A stretch of 32,487 bases of DNA, taken from positions 1 to 32,487 of the forward strand of contig JARFXS010000031.1 of assembly GCA_029194465.1 (NCBI GenBank). The letters are read 5' to 3'. Below the pieces are notes generated by a model that saw only the letters and a list, made by a program, of their open reading frames with translations, did not search any database and was not told where the DNA came from. Source of the DNA: Candidatus Nitrosocosmicus sp. (GTDB taxonomy: Archaea; Thermoproteota; Nitrososphaeria; Nitrososphaerales; Nitrososphaeraceae). Below, one piece after another: positions 24,869 through 32,034 of the stretch (position 1 is the first letter of the stretch; every line of letters begins with the position of its first letter). Made by a program: the position numbers and the translations under genes.

Positions 24869-25530
24869 TATTTGTCCACTTTATCTAACATTCTTGTCAA
24901 TACCCATGCAGCAGTATTGAAAATTTCATTGACCCTTTCCTTATCTCTATAATTTCTAATCTGAATTTTCTTAAGGATATCCTTATTTTCATTTTCGGGA
25001 TGATATCATAGCTGATTATTTCAGCTTCGGACAATTGTCCTTGATTAATCTTATCAAAAGGTCCTTGTTTATCATACCTTGTAATATCCTATTTATAAAA
25101 AATGACTTAAAGGGTGGAGTTTCTACGCTAAGTCTAATTGGATCTTCGAGAAGAATTAATACTTCTTCCGGTGTTACATGAAATCGGGCAACGGGTGTAT
25201 TGTCTTTTAATCTTTTTATTATCCTTGTTTCCCTCAGCGACTTGTTTTCTTGGCTCAGTTCGTTCCTCATCACTACTACGTTTTTCTTGAAATTTGATTA
25301 GGGATTTTCTTCAACGAATTCATCTCACTGTTTTGTTCATTGAGTGAGATTTTTTTTGAGAAATTAATATTGGCTGCAGTCTTGAAACTTCCTTGTTTTA
25401 ATACAGAATCAATTAATGAGAGAGTTATCTTTATTTTTTCTATTTCATCCTGTTTTTCCAGTATTTGTTTAGTTAACCATTCCCTTATCTCTGCTGCATT
25501 TTTTATATCGTCATCAGAGTAACCTAGCAT
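24868..25530 (-). pseudogene. Frameshifted thaumarchaeal conserved protein ahead of guaA
   Basis: Four pieces in different frames reconstruct one protein of roughly 210 aa. Piece 1 (25530-25276) begins MLGYSDDDIKNAAEIREWLT and has a coiled-coil helix. Piece 2 (from 25273) has IKRLKDNTPVARFHVTPEEV, then LSVETPPFKSFFINRILQGM. Piece 3, after an indel in an A/T-run at 25056-25059, reads DKINQGQLSEAEIISYDII. Piece 4, after an indel at the G-run 24997-24999, reads KKIQIRNYRDKERVNEIFNT and ends RMLDKVDK. As I recall, thaumarchaeal homologues are a single chain in this order; this should be checked by search. A stop ends piece 1. The TAA overlaps the guaA ATG. Confidence 0.78.
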
Positions 25531-25550
25531 AATCTGATTTGATTTTTTTC

Positions 25551-25560
25551 GATATTAAAT
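25551..25560 (-). promoter_or_regulatory. TATA box for the broken gene/guaA transcript
   Basis: On the minus strand ATTTAATATC is centred about 26 nt before the ATG at 25530, fitting a leaderless start. The promoter is intact although the gene behind it is broken, consistent with its need for guaA expression. Confidence 0.5.
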
Positions 25561-25808
25561 GTTATTTATTGTCATTTCTTTCTGTCTGAAATTTTCGCTT
25601 ACCACTTAACTTATCTATTTTTATGAATCAAGCAAATACAGGTTCTAAGAATTAAGTCACATTCATTAATTCAAAATAAACACTCATTCTAGATATTCGG
25701 AAATTTCTCACTAGCATGATTTCCAAATTTCAAAAGAATATTTACTGCGATCATGTTATTGAGAGATGTGCGTTGCATTTCTATCTAATATACTTTATTG
25801 TATTAAAA

Positions 25809-25816
25809 TTATATAT
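25809..25816 (+). promoter_or_regulatory. TATA box for the unknown-pyrF unit
   Basis: TTATATAT lies about 41 nt before the TTG at 25853, predicting transcription from about 25838 and a leader of about 15 nt. Confidence 0.5.
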
Positions 25817-25852
25817 GGATAATTTTTACCTTGTTGTTAAGTTCGTTTCAAA

Positions 25853-26563
25853 TTGCTAAAATCACCAATTTATATAAAATTAAGATCCATCAATGATTTT
25901 GCTAGGTTAGTTTGCTCTTTGGAGAGAATTCCAATCCCTATTTATGAATATAATTATCAAAATACAGATATCTTCGCTGCCCAGCTAGATACACTCAATG
26001 GACACTCAATTACCTATTACGTCGATAACATAAAGTCAGGGGAAAATCAGTATCTTTCATACAAGATCAACAATAATAGTGAGGAAGCTGCGATGGTTAA
26101 TTCTATAAAGGATACTTCAGCGCTGTACTCGCCTATCATTAAGTTATCAGTTCCACCGCAGTCATTCCTCAAACCCGCAAAAATAAGCACAACAACCAAA
26201 TACACTGGTATAGGTTTACGAGATCTATTTAGTTTGTCGAAATTAGTTGCGTTTCATACTATTTATGAGGAATCAACATTGCCATTGTTCCTTTTCCCAA
26301 AAACAGGATCAAATGATTTGGACATTCCAGACAAGGTAATTAATATGGAATACGTTTTGGGAGCTCACTTAAGCTTAACTGACTCTTCAGATACGAGTTA
26401 TTTTTATTATGTTTTATTAGAACAAGAAATCGAAAAGTATTTCATGAAATTTAGCCTGCAAAAATCAGATGCTCCTACTTTTTCAAATCACATCGATGAA
26501 CACGGTTATATTTATTTAAAGATCATAAAATTGCATGATATGCACCCTCTAATTAAGTTTTGA
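25853..26563 (+). CDS. Uncharacterised protein coupled to pyrF, 236 aa
   Basis: A 236-aa soluble protein, TTG start. I do not recognise a named family. It is strand-rich and shows no membrane segment; landmarks are NDFARLVCSLERIPIPIYEY near the N-terminus, KLSVPPQSFLKPAKISTTTK in the middle and HIDEHGYIYLKIIKLHDMHP near the end. Its stop is 1 nt before the pyrF ATG, so the two are translationally coupled; a role near pyrimidine metabolism or simple co-expression are both possible. Confidence 0.75.
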   Translation: MLKSPIYIKLRSINDFARLVCSLERIPIPIYEYNYQNTDIFAAQLDTLNGHSITYYVDNIKSGENQYLSYKINNNSEEAAMVNSIKDTSALYSPIIKLSVPPQSFLKPAKISTTTKYTGIGLRDLFSLSKLVAFHTIYEESTLPLFLFPKTGSNDLDIPDKVINMEYVLGAHLSLTDSSDTSYFYYVLLEQEIEKYFMKFSLQKSDAPTFSNHIDEHGYIYLKIIKLHDMHPLIKF

Positions 26564-26564
26564 T

Positions 26565-27344
26565 ATGGATAAATACCACTCTTTCGCTAACCGAATTAGC
26601 AAAATTAGAAGAAAGAAAAGCAGCAATATTGTTTTGGCGATAGACCCAACATGCAATGTAGAAAACTTATTTGACTACGTATGCCATGTTATTGATCAAC
26701 TACATGATTATGTTTGTGCTATTAAGCTAAATTTCCATGTAATATTGCCCTTGTCTAAAACTGAACTAAAGAAAATTACACAAATTGCTCATGAAGGCAA
26801 TCTCCAGGTTATAGCAGATATTAAATTAAATGATATTTTTGATACTAATAAGGTTACCATAAAATATCTTTCGTCCCTAGGATTCGATTCTGTTATTGTA
26901 AATCCTTTTATAGGTAAAACAAGTCTTAAATCAACAGTTGATTACGCTCATTCATTGGATTTTGGAGTAATATCTCTTGTATACATGAGTCATGCTGATG
27001 CAGTAGAAGGGTACGGAGCCTCGTTAGCAACTCCAACCGGTATTGACAAATCGGAAAATTTAAAGCCTGTCTATCGCATATTTTATGAAAATTCCCAGTC
27101 GGCAGGTGTAGATGGTGTAGTAGTTGGAGGAAATAGATTAGATATTTTAAAGGAATTGCGAGATAAAGGAGATGAATGCCTTCCTATTTACTCCCCGGGT
27201 ATTATTACACAGGGAGGAGATATCAAAATGGCACTTGAATCTGGTTCTACCTATTTAATTATAGGCAGAGCGATAATTAATTCCGATTCACCATTAAACA
27301 CGGTAAAGGACATTTATGATTTAGTAAAAGTCCTTGAGTATTAG
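26565..27344 (+). CDS. pyrF: Orotidine 5'-phosphate decarboxylase
   Basis: Decarboxylates OMP to UMP, the last step of de novo UMP synthesis. The 259-aa TIM-barrel protein has VLAIDPT with Asp27, CAIKLNFHVI with Lys54, the catalytic DIKLND array (Asp85, Lys87, Asp90), SPGIITQGGD and LIIGRAI at the phosphate site. The DxKxxD motif and length about 260 fit the longer archaeal/bacterial type. The ATG sits 1 nt after the stop of the upstream unknown gene. No other pyr genes are in the window. Confidence 0.93.
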   Translation: MDKYHSFANRISKIRRKKSSNIVLAIDPTCNVENLFDYVCHVIDQLHDYVCAIKLNFHVILPLSKTELKKITQIAHEGNLQVIADIKLNDIFDTNKVTIKYLSSLGFDSVIVNPFIGKTSLKSTVDYAHSLDFGVISLVYMSHADAVEGYGASLATPTGIDKSENLKPVYRIFYENSQSAGVDGVVVGGNRLDILKELRDKGDECLPIYSPGIITQGGDIKMALESGSTYLIIGRAIINSDSPLNTVKDIYDLVKVLEY

Positions 27345-27372
27345 GACCAGTGATAAACAATTGCTTCGTAAC

Positions 27373-27729
27373 TTAATAATTACCTAAAAAACTAAACACC
27401 ATCAAGAAGGGAACATCTTCAATCACCTTCACACTATTCTCTTTTGCGAGCTTTAGCCTTAGGGCCAGGGCAACAACATTCTTTCCAACCAAATTTAACA
27501 TTGACGATGATTTTAGTAAACTAGCAGCTTCCTCTTCATCAATTTCTTCATCATGAAAATATTCTTTTGATATATTTATCTCAAAGTCGCCCTTGTTAAT
27601 GACTTTATCCACCAAATTGAGATCACAAATATTGATCATATACGTTCCTTGATACTTTATCCTTCTTAGCGCGTATTTGTTTTCTTGATTCATGACAAAT
27701 TTATCTCTTTTATTGAGATAGTATGTCAT
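27373..27729 (-). CDS. DUF424 family protein
   Basis: A 118-aa archaeal DUF424 protein. The family core is visible: MINICDLNLVDKVINKGDFE, an acidic hinge EEIDEEEAASLLKSS, LNLVGKNVVALALRLKLAKE and a C-terminal VPFLMVF strand. Function is unknown. The start ATG at 27729 makes an N-terminal extension (YYLNKRDKFVMNQENK); an internal ATG at 27693 would give a length nearer the family norm. It is divergent from the next gene, with 70 nt between starts. Confidence 0.82.
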   Translation of the reverse strand: MTYYLNKRDKFVMNQENKYALRRIKYQGTYMINICDLNLVDKVINKGDFEINISKEYFHDEEIDEEEAASLLKSSSMLNLVGKNVVALALRLKLAKENSVKVIEDVPFLMVFSFLGNY

Positions 27730-27772
27730 TTATTATATTTCTACCCAAAAAATCTAACCAAACATAAAGTAA

Positions 27773-27780
27773 TAATTATA
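27773..27780 (+). promoter_or_regulatory. TATA box for the membrane-anchored protein
   Basis: TAATTATA lies about 24 nt before the ATG at 27800, fitting a leaderless start. Confidence 0.4.
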
Positions 27781-27799
27781 GTATAATCAAAAAAAATCA

Positions 27800-28318
27800 A
27801 TGACTACTGACAAGAAGGAAAATAATAATACTCATAATAGTAAGAAAATTAATAAAAAAGGAATTATCTTAACCAGTATTCTAGTAATCGGTATTATAGG
27901 CGCTAGCTTTATTGTATGGTTTCTGCCATCGGAAAATGTACAAAATAATGGAATGAGTAACATGACCATTTCATTCTTGGATCCAAATGATACATTAACT
28001 TCAGTCAATAGTCAATTTTCACTATTACAAAACGAGGTTCAAGATCAGATTAATGATGCTAAATCAAATACTGTCAATAAGTCGTACATTAATGACGTTA
28101 TTAGTGTCTCGATCAATCAAAATAATGAATTAATGCAGACCTTGTTAAATGGACAACCAAATCAAACTTTAATGCCAAGCTACGTTGAATTAATGAATAA
28201 TCTGAAAGATTACTCTGTGTATTTGTTAAACGTTAAGAATATTACATCAAACTCACTCAATATGAGCGAGGACTTGAAGAATTTAGGGAATATTTCAGCA
28301 AGCCTTAAACAAATGTAA
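27800..28318 (+). CDS. Membrane-anchored extracellular protein, 172 aa
   Basis: A 172-aa protein with a short basic cytoplasmic start (KKENNNTHNSKKINKKG), one membrane helix (residues about 21-42, IILTSILVIGIIGASFIVWF) and an Asn/Ser/Gln-rich extracellular helical part. Several N-x-S/T sites (NMT, NDT, NKS, NQT, NIT, NMS, NIS) would allow N-glycosylation. No domain is recognised. It ends 42 nt before sucC, which has its own TATA box, so co-transcription is optional. Confidence 0.75.
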   Translation: MTTDKKENNNTHNSKKINKKGIILTSILVIGIIGASFIVWFLPSENVQNNGMSNMTISFLDPNDTLTSVNSQFSLLQNEVQDQINDAKSNTVNKSYINDVISVSINQNNELMQTLLNGQPNQTLMPSYVELMNNLKDYSVYLLNVKNITSNSLNMSEDLKNLGNISASLKQM

Positions 28319-28328
28319 AAAAGGATTG

Positions 28329-28336
28329 TTTATAAA
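28329..28336 (+). promoter_or_regulatory. TATA box for sucCD
   Basis: TTTATAAA centred about 28 nt before the sucC ATG (28361) gives a predicted transcription start at or just before the ATG, that is, a leaderless sucC mRNA. Confidence 0.65.
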
Positions 28337-28360
28337 GAGTATTTTCAAACCTTTACAAAG

Positions 28361-29470
28361 ATGCGACTTCTCGAATATCAAGGAAAAGAGCTATTTAATC
28401 AATTTGGTATCAAAACACCAGAATCTATTCTGGCTGAAAATGTGGAAGATGCTCGAATTGGAGCTCAGAAACTAGGTTTTCCGTTTGTCTTGAAATCTCA
28501 ACTAACAGTTGGGGGTCGAGGCAAAGCAGGAGCGATTCAAAAATGCAAAGATTCTTCTGAATTAGAAACTAAGTTTGGTGAATTATTAGTGAAAGAAGTA
28601 AAAGGCGAATTGCCAAGGGGTATCCTCTTAGAGAAAATGGTTGACATTGTGAAAGAAATCTATTTGTCCATCTTTCTAAATCGGAGCAAACGTTGTTTCT
28701 CGATAATTGCTTCATCAGAAGGGGGGATTGATATTGAACAAACTGACAACAAAATAATTCAAGATATCTCTATTGAAGGCGTTTCAAGTGAGCTAGCGAA
28801 TACTATCGCATCTGATTTGAATATCCCAGATAGATCCAAAGAAAGTTTTGTCAATTTGTTACTAAATCTCTTTAGAGTAGTTGTAGAGAAGGAGGCCGAA
28901 CTAGCCGAGATAAATCCTCTGGCCATCATTTCTGATGACTCCTTGCTTGCCCTGGACGCTAAAGTGATCCTAGATGATAACTCTCTTTTTAGACACGAAG
29001 ATTTGAAAAAGTATTTGTATCTTAGCGATTTGGAAAAGCAAGCCGCTGAAAATGGATTTTCTTTTGTTGAATTGGAAGGAGACATTGCAATCATAGGCAA
29101 TGGCGCAGGTTTAGTCATGTCAACTCTAGATATGGTTACGGATGCAAATGGAAAAGCTGGAGCATTCCTTGATTTTGGGGGAAGAGCTACGAGCGAAACC
29201 ATTTACGAAGCTCTTAAAGTCATAAGTAGACTTCCGAAAGTAAAAGCAATCCTTGTGAATCTATATGGAGGAATTGTGAGAACAGATCTTGTGGCACAGG
29301 GTATTCTGGAGGCATATAAGAACAATATATTGACAGTACCGGTTTACGCTAGAATCTCTGGAGCTCAATCCGAAAAGGCAAGGGAATTGCTCAACGGAAG
29401 CAAAGCCCGCTTATTTGACACCGTAGAGGAAGCAATAAATGCTGTTGTCCTAAAGATAAATAACAACTAG
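28361..29470 (+). CDS. sucC: Succinyl-CoA synthetase, beta subunit
   Basis: Beta subunit of the enzyme that joins succinate and CoA with NTP (or runs in reverse). The 369-aa chain has an ATP-grasp domain (about residues 1-235), with LKSQLTVGGRGKAGAI binding nucleotide (residues 44-58) and ELAEINPLAI before it closes, then the CoA-ligase flavodoxin-like domain with FLDFGGRATSETIYEALKVI and NLYGGIVRTD. Length is a little short of the about 390 of bacterial SucC but normal for archaea. sucD follows 13 nt downstream. In this group the enzyme would act in the oxidative TCA segment and feed succinyl-CoA exchange with the 3-hydroxypropionate/4-hydroxybutyrate cycle; that is inferred from lineage. 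Confidence 0.94.
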   Translation: MRLLEYQGKELFNQFGIKTPESILAENVEDARIGAQKLGFPFVLKSQLTVGGRGKAGAIQKCKDSSELETKFGELLVKEVKGELPRGILLEKMVDIVKEIYLSIFLNRSKRCFSIIASSEGGIDIEQTDNKIIQDISIEGVSSELANTIASDLNIPDRSKESFVNLLLNLFRVVVEKEAELAEINPLAIISDDSLLALDAKVILDDNSLFRHEDLKKYLYLSDLEKQAAENGFSFVELEGDIAIIGNGAGLVMSTLDMVTDANGKAGAFLDFGGRATSETIYEALKVISRLPKVKAILVNLYGGIVRTDLVAQGILEAYKNNILTVPVYARISGAQSEKARELLNGSKARLFDTVEEAINAVVLKINNN

Positions 29471-29483
29471 ACAGTGAGACAAT

Positions 29484-30401
29484 TTGAGCACACAATTTGA
29501 CATCTTTAAAATTTTATCCGGGAATGAATCTGATGCTGATTATGAAAAGAAACCTGTAATCATTCAAGGGATTACAGGCAGCTTTGGATCAACACACGCA
29601 AGGTTAATGCGATCTTATGGAACAAATATAGCCGCAGGTGTCACACCTGGCAAAGGAGGTTCCAAATTTGAGGATGTTCCTGTTTTCAATACAGTGGAGG
29701 AAGCAGTAAAAGCATCAGGATCAGTCATATCTGGGATATTCGTACCCGCTCCTTTCTTTTATAAGGCAGCTAAAGAAGCTCTTGATAATGGGATTAAAAT
29801 AATTGTAGCAATACCAGAACATGTGCCAATTATTGATTCAATAAAAGTCTTCGAATATGCTCAGAAAAAAGGAGCCAGAATGATTGGGCCAAATACTCCG
29901 GGAGTGATTATTCCAGAAATAATGAAAGTTGGAATCATGCCCGCTCAACCTTTTACTAAGGGGAACACAGTTGTATTTTCAAGAAGCGGGACCTTAATGT
30001 ATGAAGTTTCATTCCATCTATCCAACTCTGGTTTTGGACAACGTTTAGGATTGGGAATAGGAGGCGATCCGATCAATGGAACTAATCTCATTGATTCTTT
30101 CGGGTTAATTAGAAACAGAGAAGATGTTGATTCTGTGGTTGTGGTTGGTGAAATAGGTGGTGATGCAGAAGAACAACTCGCCGACTATATCATTAAGACT
30201 GATTTCTCAAAACCAGTTGTTGCGTACATAGCAGGAAGATCTGCCCCCAAAGAAAAACGAATGGGTCATGCTGGAGCTATAGTTTACGGAAACTACGGAT
30301 CTGCCGAATCAAAAATAAGTAACTATGATAAGGCAAACGTTCCAGTTGCAAAAAGTCCAAGGGAAGTTCCGTTGTTGTTAAGGACAAAATTAAGAAAGTA
30401 A
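29484..30401 (+). CDS. sucD: Succinyl-CoA synthetase, alpha subunit
   Basis: Alpha subunit carrying the phosphohistidine. The 305-aa chain starts at TTG. CoA-binding region: VIIQGITGSFGSTHARLM (residues 25-42), with GGSKFEDVPVFN following; the active His262 is in MGHAGAIVYGN. GPNTPGVI and FSRSGTLMYE are the family motifs. Spacing of 13 nt and shared direction make sucC-sucD an operon. The N-terminal extension before residue 25 (STQFDIFKILSGNESDADYE) is longer than in Escherichia coli SucD and seems lineage-specific. Confidence 0.95.
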   Translation: MSTQFDIFKILSGNESDADYEKKPVIIQGITGSFGSTHARLMRSYGTNIAAGVTPGKGGSKFEDVPVFNTVEEAVKASGSVISGIFVPAPFFYKAAKEALDNGIKIIVAIPEHVPIIDSIKVFEYAQKKGARMIGPNTPGVIIPEIMKVGIMPAQPFTKGNTVVFSRSGTLMYEVSFHLSNSGFGQRLGLGIGGDPINGTNLIDSFGLIRNREDVDSVVVVGEIGGDAEEQLADYIIKTDFSKPVVAYIAGRSAPKEKRMGHAGAIVYGNYGSAESKISNYDKANVPVAKSPREVPLLLRTKLRK

Positions 30402-30713
30402 TAAAATAGTCGACTAAATCTATTTTTATTTGTTCAACGCCTTACGTACTTGTAAATCCATTTGGAAAAAAGATTTTGCACAAACTGTATGTTAAAAACT
30501 GTACATGATTAGATAGAAGAAATAGATGTTATTTACACCTATAAAAGGAAAAGAGTTTATAAATGTGGAAATTGTGGTTTCATGTCAAAGAAGAGAGGAT
30601 TAAGACCTTCGTCTGAATCGGTTTATTAATAACAGACTATCCTGCTCTAACGACTTCTGCCACCGAAATCAGAAGGCTCATTTACCATAATTGATTAATA
30701 ACGAACTAGTTAC
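30402..30713. other. Intergenic region with a zinc-knuckle-like fragment and a strong TATA motif
   Basis: About 310 nt. A BRE/TATA-like GAAAAGAGTTTATAAATG lies at 30548-30565. A frame without a usual start codon codes YKRKRVYKCGNCGFMSKKRG and stops at 30627-30629, like part of a zinc ribbon. A CTTCTG/CAGAAG stem with a 10-nt loop lies at 30654-30675. This may be a small RNA gene, a gene remnant or a tiny protein; none is proven. Confidence 0.3.
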
Positions 30714-31313
30714 ATGAATAAAAGATATCTTGTTTATCTAGGTAACAAAAATAATTATTTGCCTGCCAATTCAAAAGCTGTTTTGCATTCACTGCGGATG
30801 CTGTTACAAAATTATGGCAATGCAGTGGTCAGGGATATCCGGATTTCAAGTTATTTTATTGAGATAGACGTTAGTACACATGACGATAACTCATTAAGCC
30901 CCAATGATCTTGAATTTTTTGGACCCATTGATGTGTTAGGATCCTTGATCCGACTGGAAGAATTGAATGAAGTAAACGATTTTATATCCAGAGAGGACGC
31001 AGTGATGTCATCAATATTCTTATTTAACATGGAAAGATATTGGAAGTCTCATGAAGTTTTAGAGGGTATTTGGAAAGATTCAAAGGGACAAACAAAAAGT
31101 CTCTTAAATGGATTAATTTTAGTGAATGCGGCATATGTGCACTTCCAAAAAGGGGAAAATGCCATTTATTTCTCCATCCTTAATCGCTCTTTTGAAAAAT
31201 TCAAAGACTATCCAAAATATTTTTATGATATAGATCTGGAATTTTTGCTTAATGATGTCAACAAAATAATACATACTAAAGATCCATCAATTATCAAAAT
31301 GAGCCTGAAATAG
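30714..31313 (+). CDS. DUF309 family protein
   Basis: A 199-aa protein. The second half is the DUF309 helical domain: FLFNMERYWKSHEVLEGIWK (residues 103-122, with the family's Tyr-Trp-x-x-His-Glu-x-x-Glu), then LLNGLILVNAAYVHFQKGE and a final helical stretch. The first 90 residues are an alpha/beta segment (KRYLVYLGNKNNYLPANSK and onward) not part of the domain. The His-Glu pairs suggest metal or substrate binding, but function is unknown. It ends 10 nt from the tRNA-Cys gene on the opposite strand. Confidence 0.87.
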   Translation: MNKRYLVYLGNKNNYLPANSKAVLHSLRMLLQNYGNAVVRDIRISSYFIEIDVSTHDDNSLSPNDLEFFGPIDVLGSLIRLEELNEVNDFISREDAVMSSIFLFNMERYWKSHEVLEGIWKDSKGQTKSLLNGLILVNAAYVHFQKGENAIYFSILNRSFEKFKDYPKYFYDIDLEFLLNDVNKIIHTKDPSIIKMSLK

Positions 31314-31323
31314 TATTCTTAAG

Positions 31324-31411
31324 AGGTGGGGAAGGGATTCGAACCCTTATATATTCGCTATCTGTTTCTGTGAGTCTGCAGGCGAACGCATGGCCGCTCT
31401 GCCACCCCACC
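31324..31411 (-). tRNA. tRNA-Cys (GCA) with a 16-nt intron
   Basis: The mature 72-nt tRNA folds fully: acceptor GGTGGGG/CCCCACC, D-arm GCA..TGC, anticodon stem TTCGC/GCGAA with loop CTGCAGA giving anticodon GCA, variable loop TATAT, T-arm AAGGG/CCCTT with TTCGAAT, and T73, the discriminator typical of tRNA-Cys. No 3' CCA is encoded. A 16-nt insert sits at 31360-31375, between positions 37 and 38, the canonical intron place. A TATA box at 31441-31448 lies about 33 nt upstream. Confidence 0.95.
31360..31375 (-). other. tRNA-Cys intron (position 37/38)
   Basis: The 16 nt ACTCACAGAAACAGAT break the anticodon loop after G37; removing them restores a 5-bp anticodon stem and 7-nt loop. The splice junctions would be cut by the archaeal tRNA-splicing endonuclease. 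Exact ends may slip by a nucleotide. Confidence 0.85.
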
Positions 31412-31440
31412 AGCTGTTTGTTTTATCATTAATTGAAAAC

Positions 31441-31448
31441 TTATATTT
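31441..31448 (-). promoter_or_regulatory. TATA box for tRNA-Cys
   Basis: On the minus strand AAATATAA lies about 33 nt before the mature 5' end, predicting a 5' leader of about 6 nt removed by RNase P. Confidence 0.5.
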
Positions 31449-31535
31449 CTTTGGTAATGGCTTCCTATCATCGTAAGATCATAGTTATGGTAATATTACA
31501 ACATCAAAAATTAATCCTTTCTGGGCATTATATAA

Positions 31536-31763
31536 TTATGTGATAAAATTTTTTGATGCAAGGGTTATATCCTCAGATTTGATGGTTTTCCGGTGAGCAT
31601 GACTGGCCAACTGCACGGCCTGTTTAGCAATATTTTCGCCTAAAGCTTCTAATATTCTTCTCAATTCATCTGCTGCATTGTCACTTACCCTTTCGGCACC
31701 GTATTTTTTTATGATTCTGTGAGCAGATGCAAGGGCTATTTCGGATTCTGAATTTATTGCCAT
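31536..31763 (-). CDS. Archaeal histone
   Basis: A 75-aa histone-fold protein that wraps DNA into archaeal nucleosome-like arrays. The helix 1-loop segment ASAHRIIKKYGAERVSDNAA, the long central helix (DELRRILEALGENIAKQAVQ) and the typical end HRKTIKSEDITLASKNF are all present, with no tails. Length is slightly over the 66-70 of HMf-like histones because of the N-terminus MAINSESEI. A TATA box fits a leaderless ATG. Whether other histone genes exist in the genome cannot be seen. Confidence 0.95.
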   Translation of the reverse strand: MAINSESEIALASAHRIIKKYGAERVSDNAADELRRILEALGENIAKQAVQLASHAHRKTIKSEDITLASKNFIT

Positions 31764-31789
31764 TTATTCTATAAAGGTTGTTACCTCGT

Positions 31790-31799
31790 TTATTAAACT
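31790..31799 (-). promoter_or_regulatory. TATA box for the histone gene
   Basis: On the minus strand AGTTTAATAA is centred about 30 nt before the ATG at 31763, predicting a leader of only a few nucleotides. Confidence 0.5.
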
Positions 31800-32034
31800 C
31801 CTATGTAAAATTGATTCAATTAATGAGTTCATTCTTACTACTAAATTTGTGTCCTTTAATACCAGGTCATACTATTATTTCCGGACTTAACTCAGAATGC
31901 AATTATCTTGATCGAGATCCTTAGGTAATACACTGTTGATGTTGTGATAACTAGTAGATTTATTGATTGCTAGTTGATTATGTTGCAAGCTAATACTAAT
32001 AAATAATTAGTTGAATCTAAAGATTAACAAGTAA

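Larger units (their letters stand above)
25531..25852. other. Divergent intergenic region
   Basis: About 320 nt between divergent units. It holds the TATA box for the broken gene/guaA on the left and a TATA box for the unknown-pyrF pair on the right. I see no other gene or repeat. Confidence 0.5.

Noticed and set aside
28759-29202. 147-codon minus-strand frame inside sucC
   Set aside because: Shadow of sucC; Ser/Ala-rich low-complexity composition typical of antisense frames.
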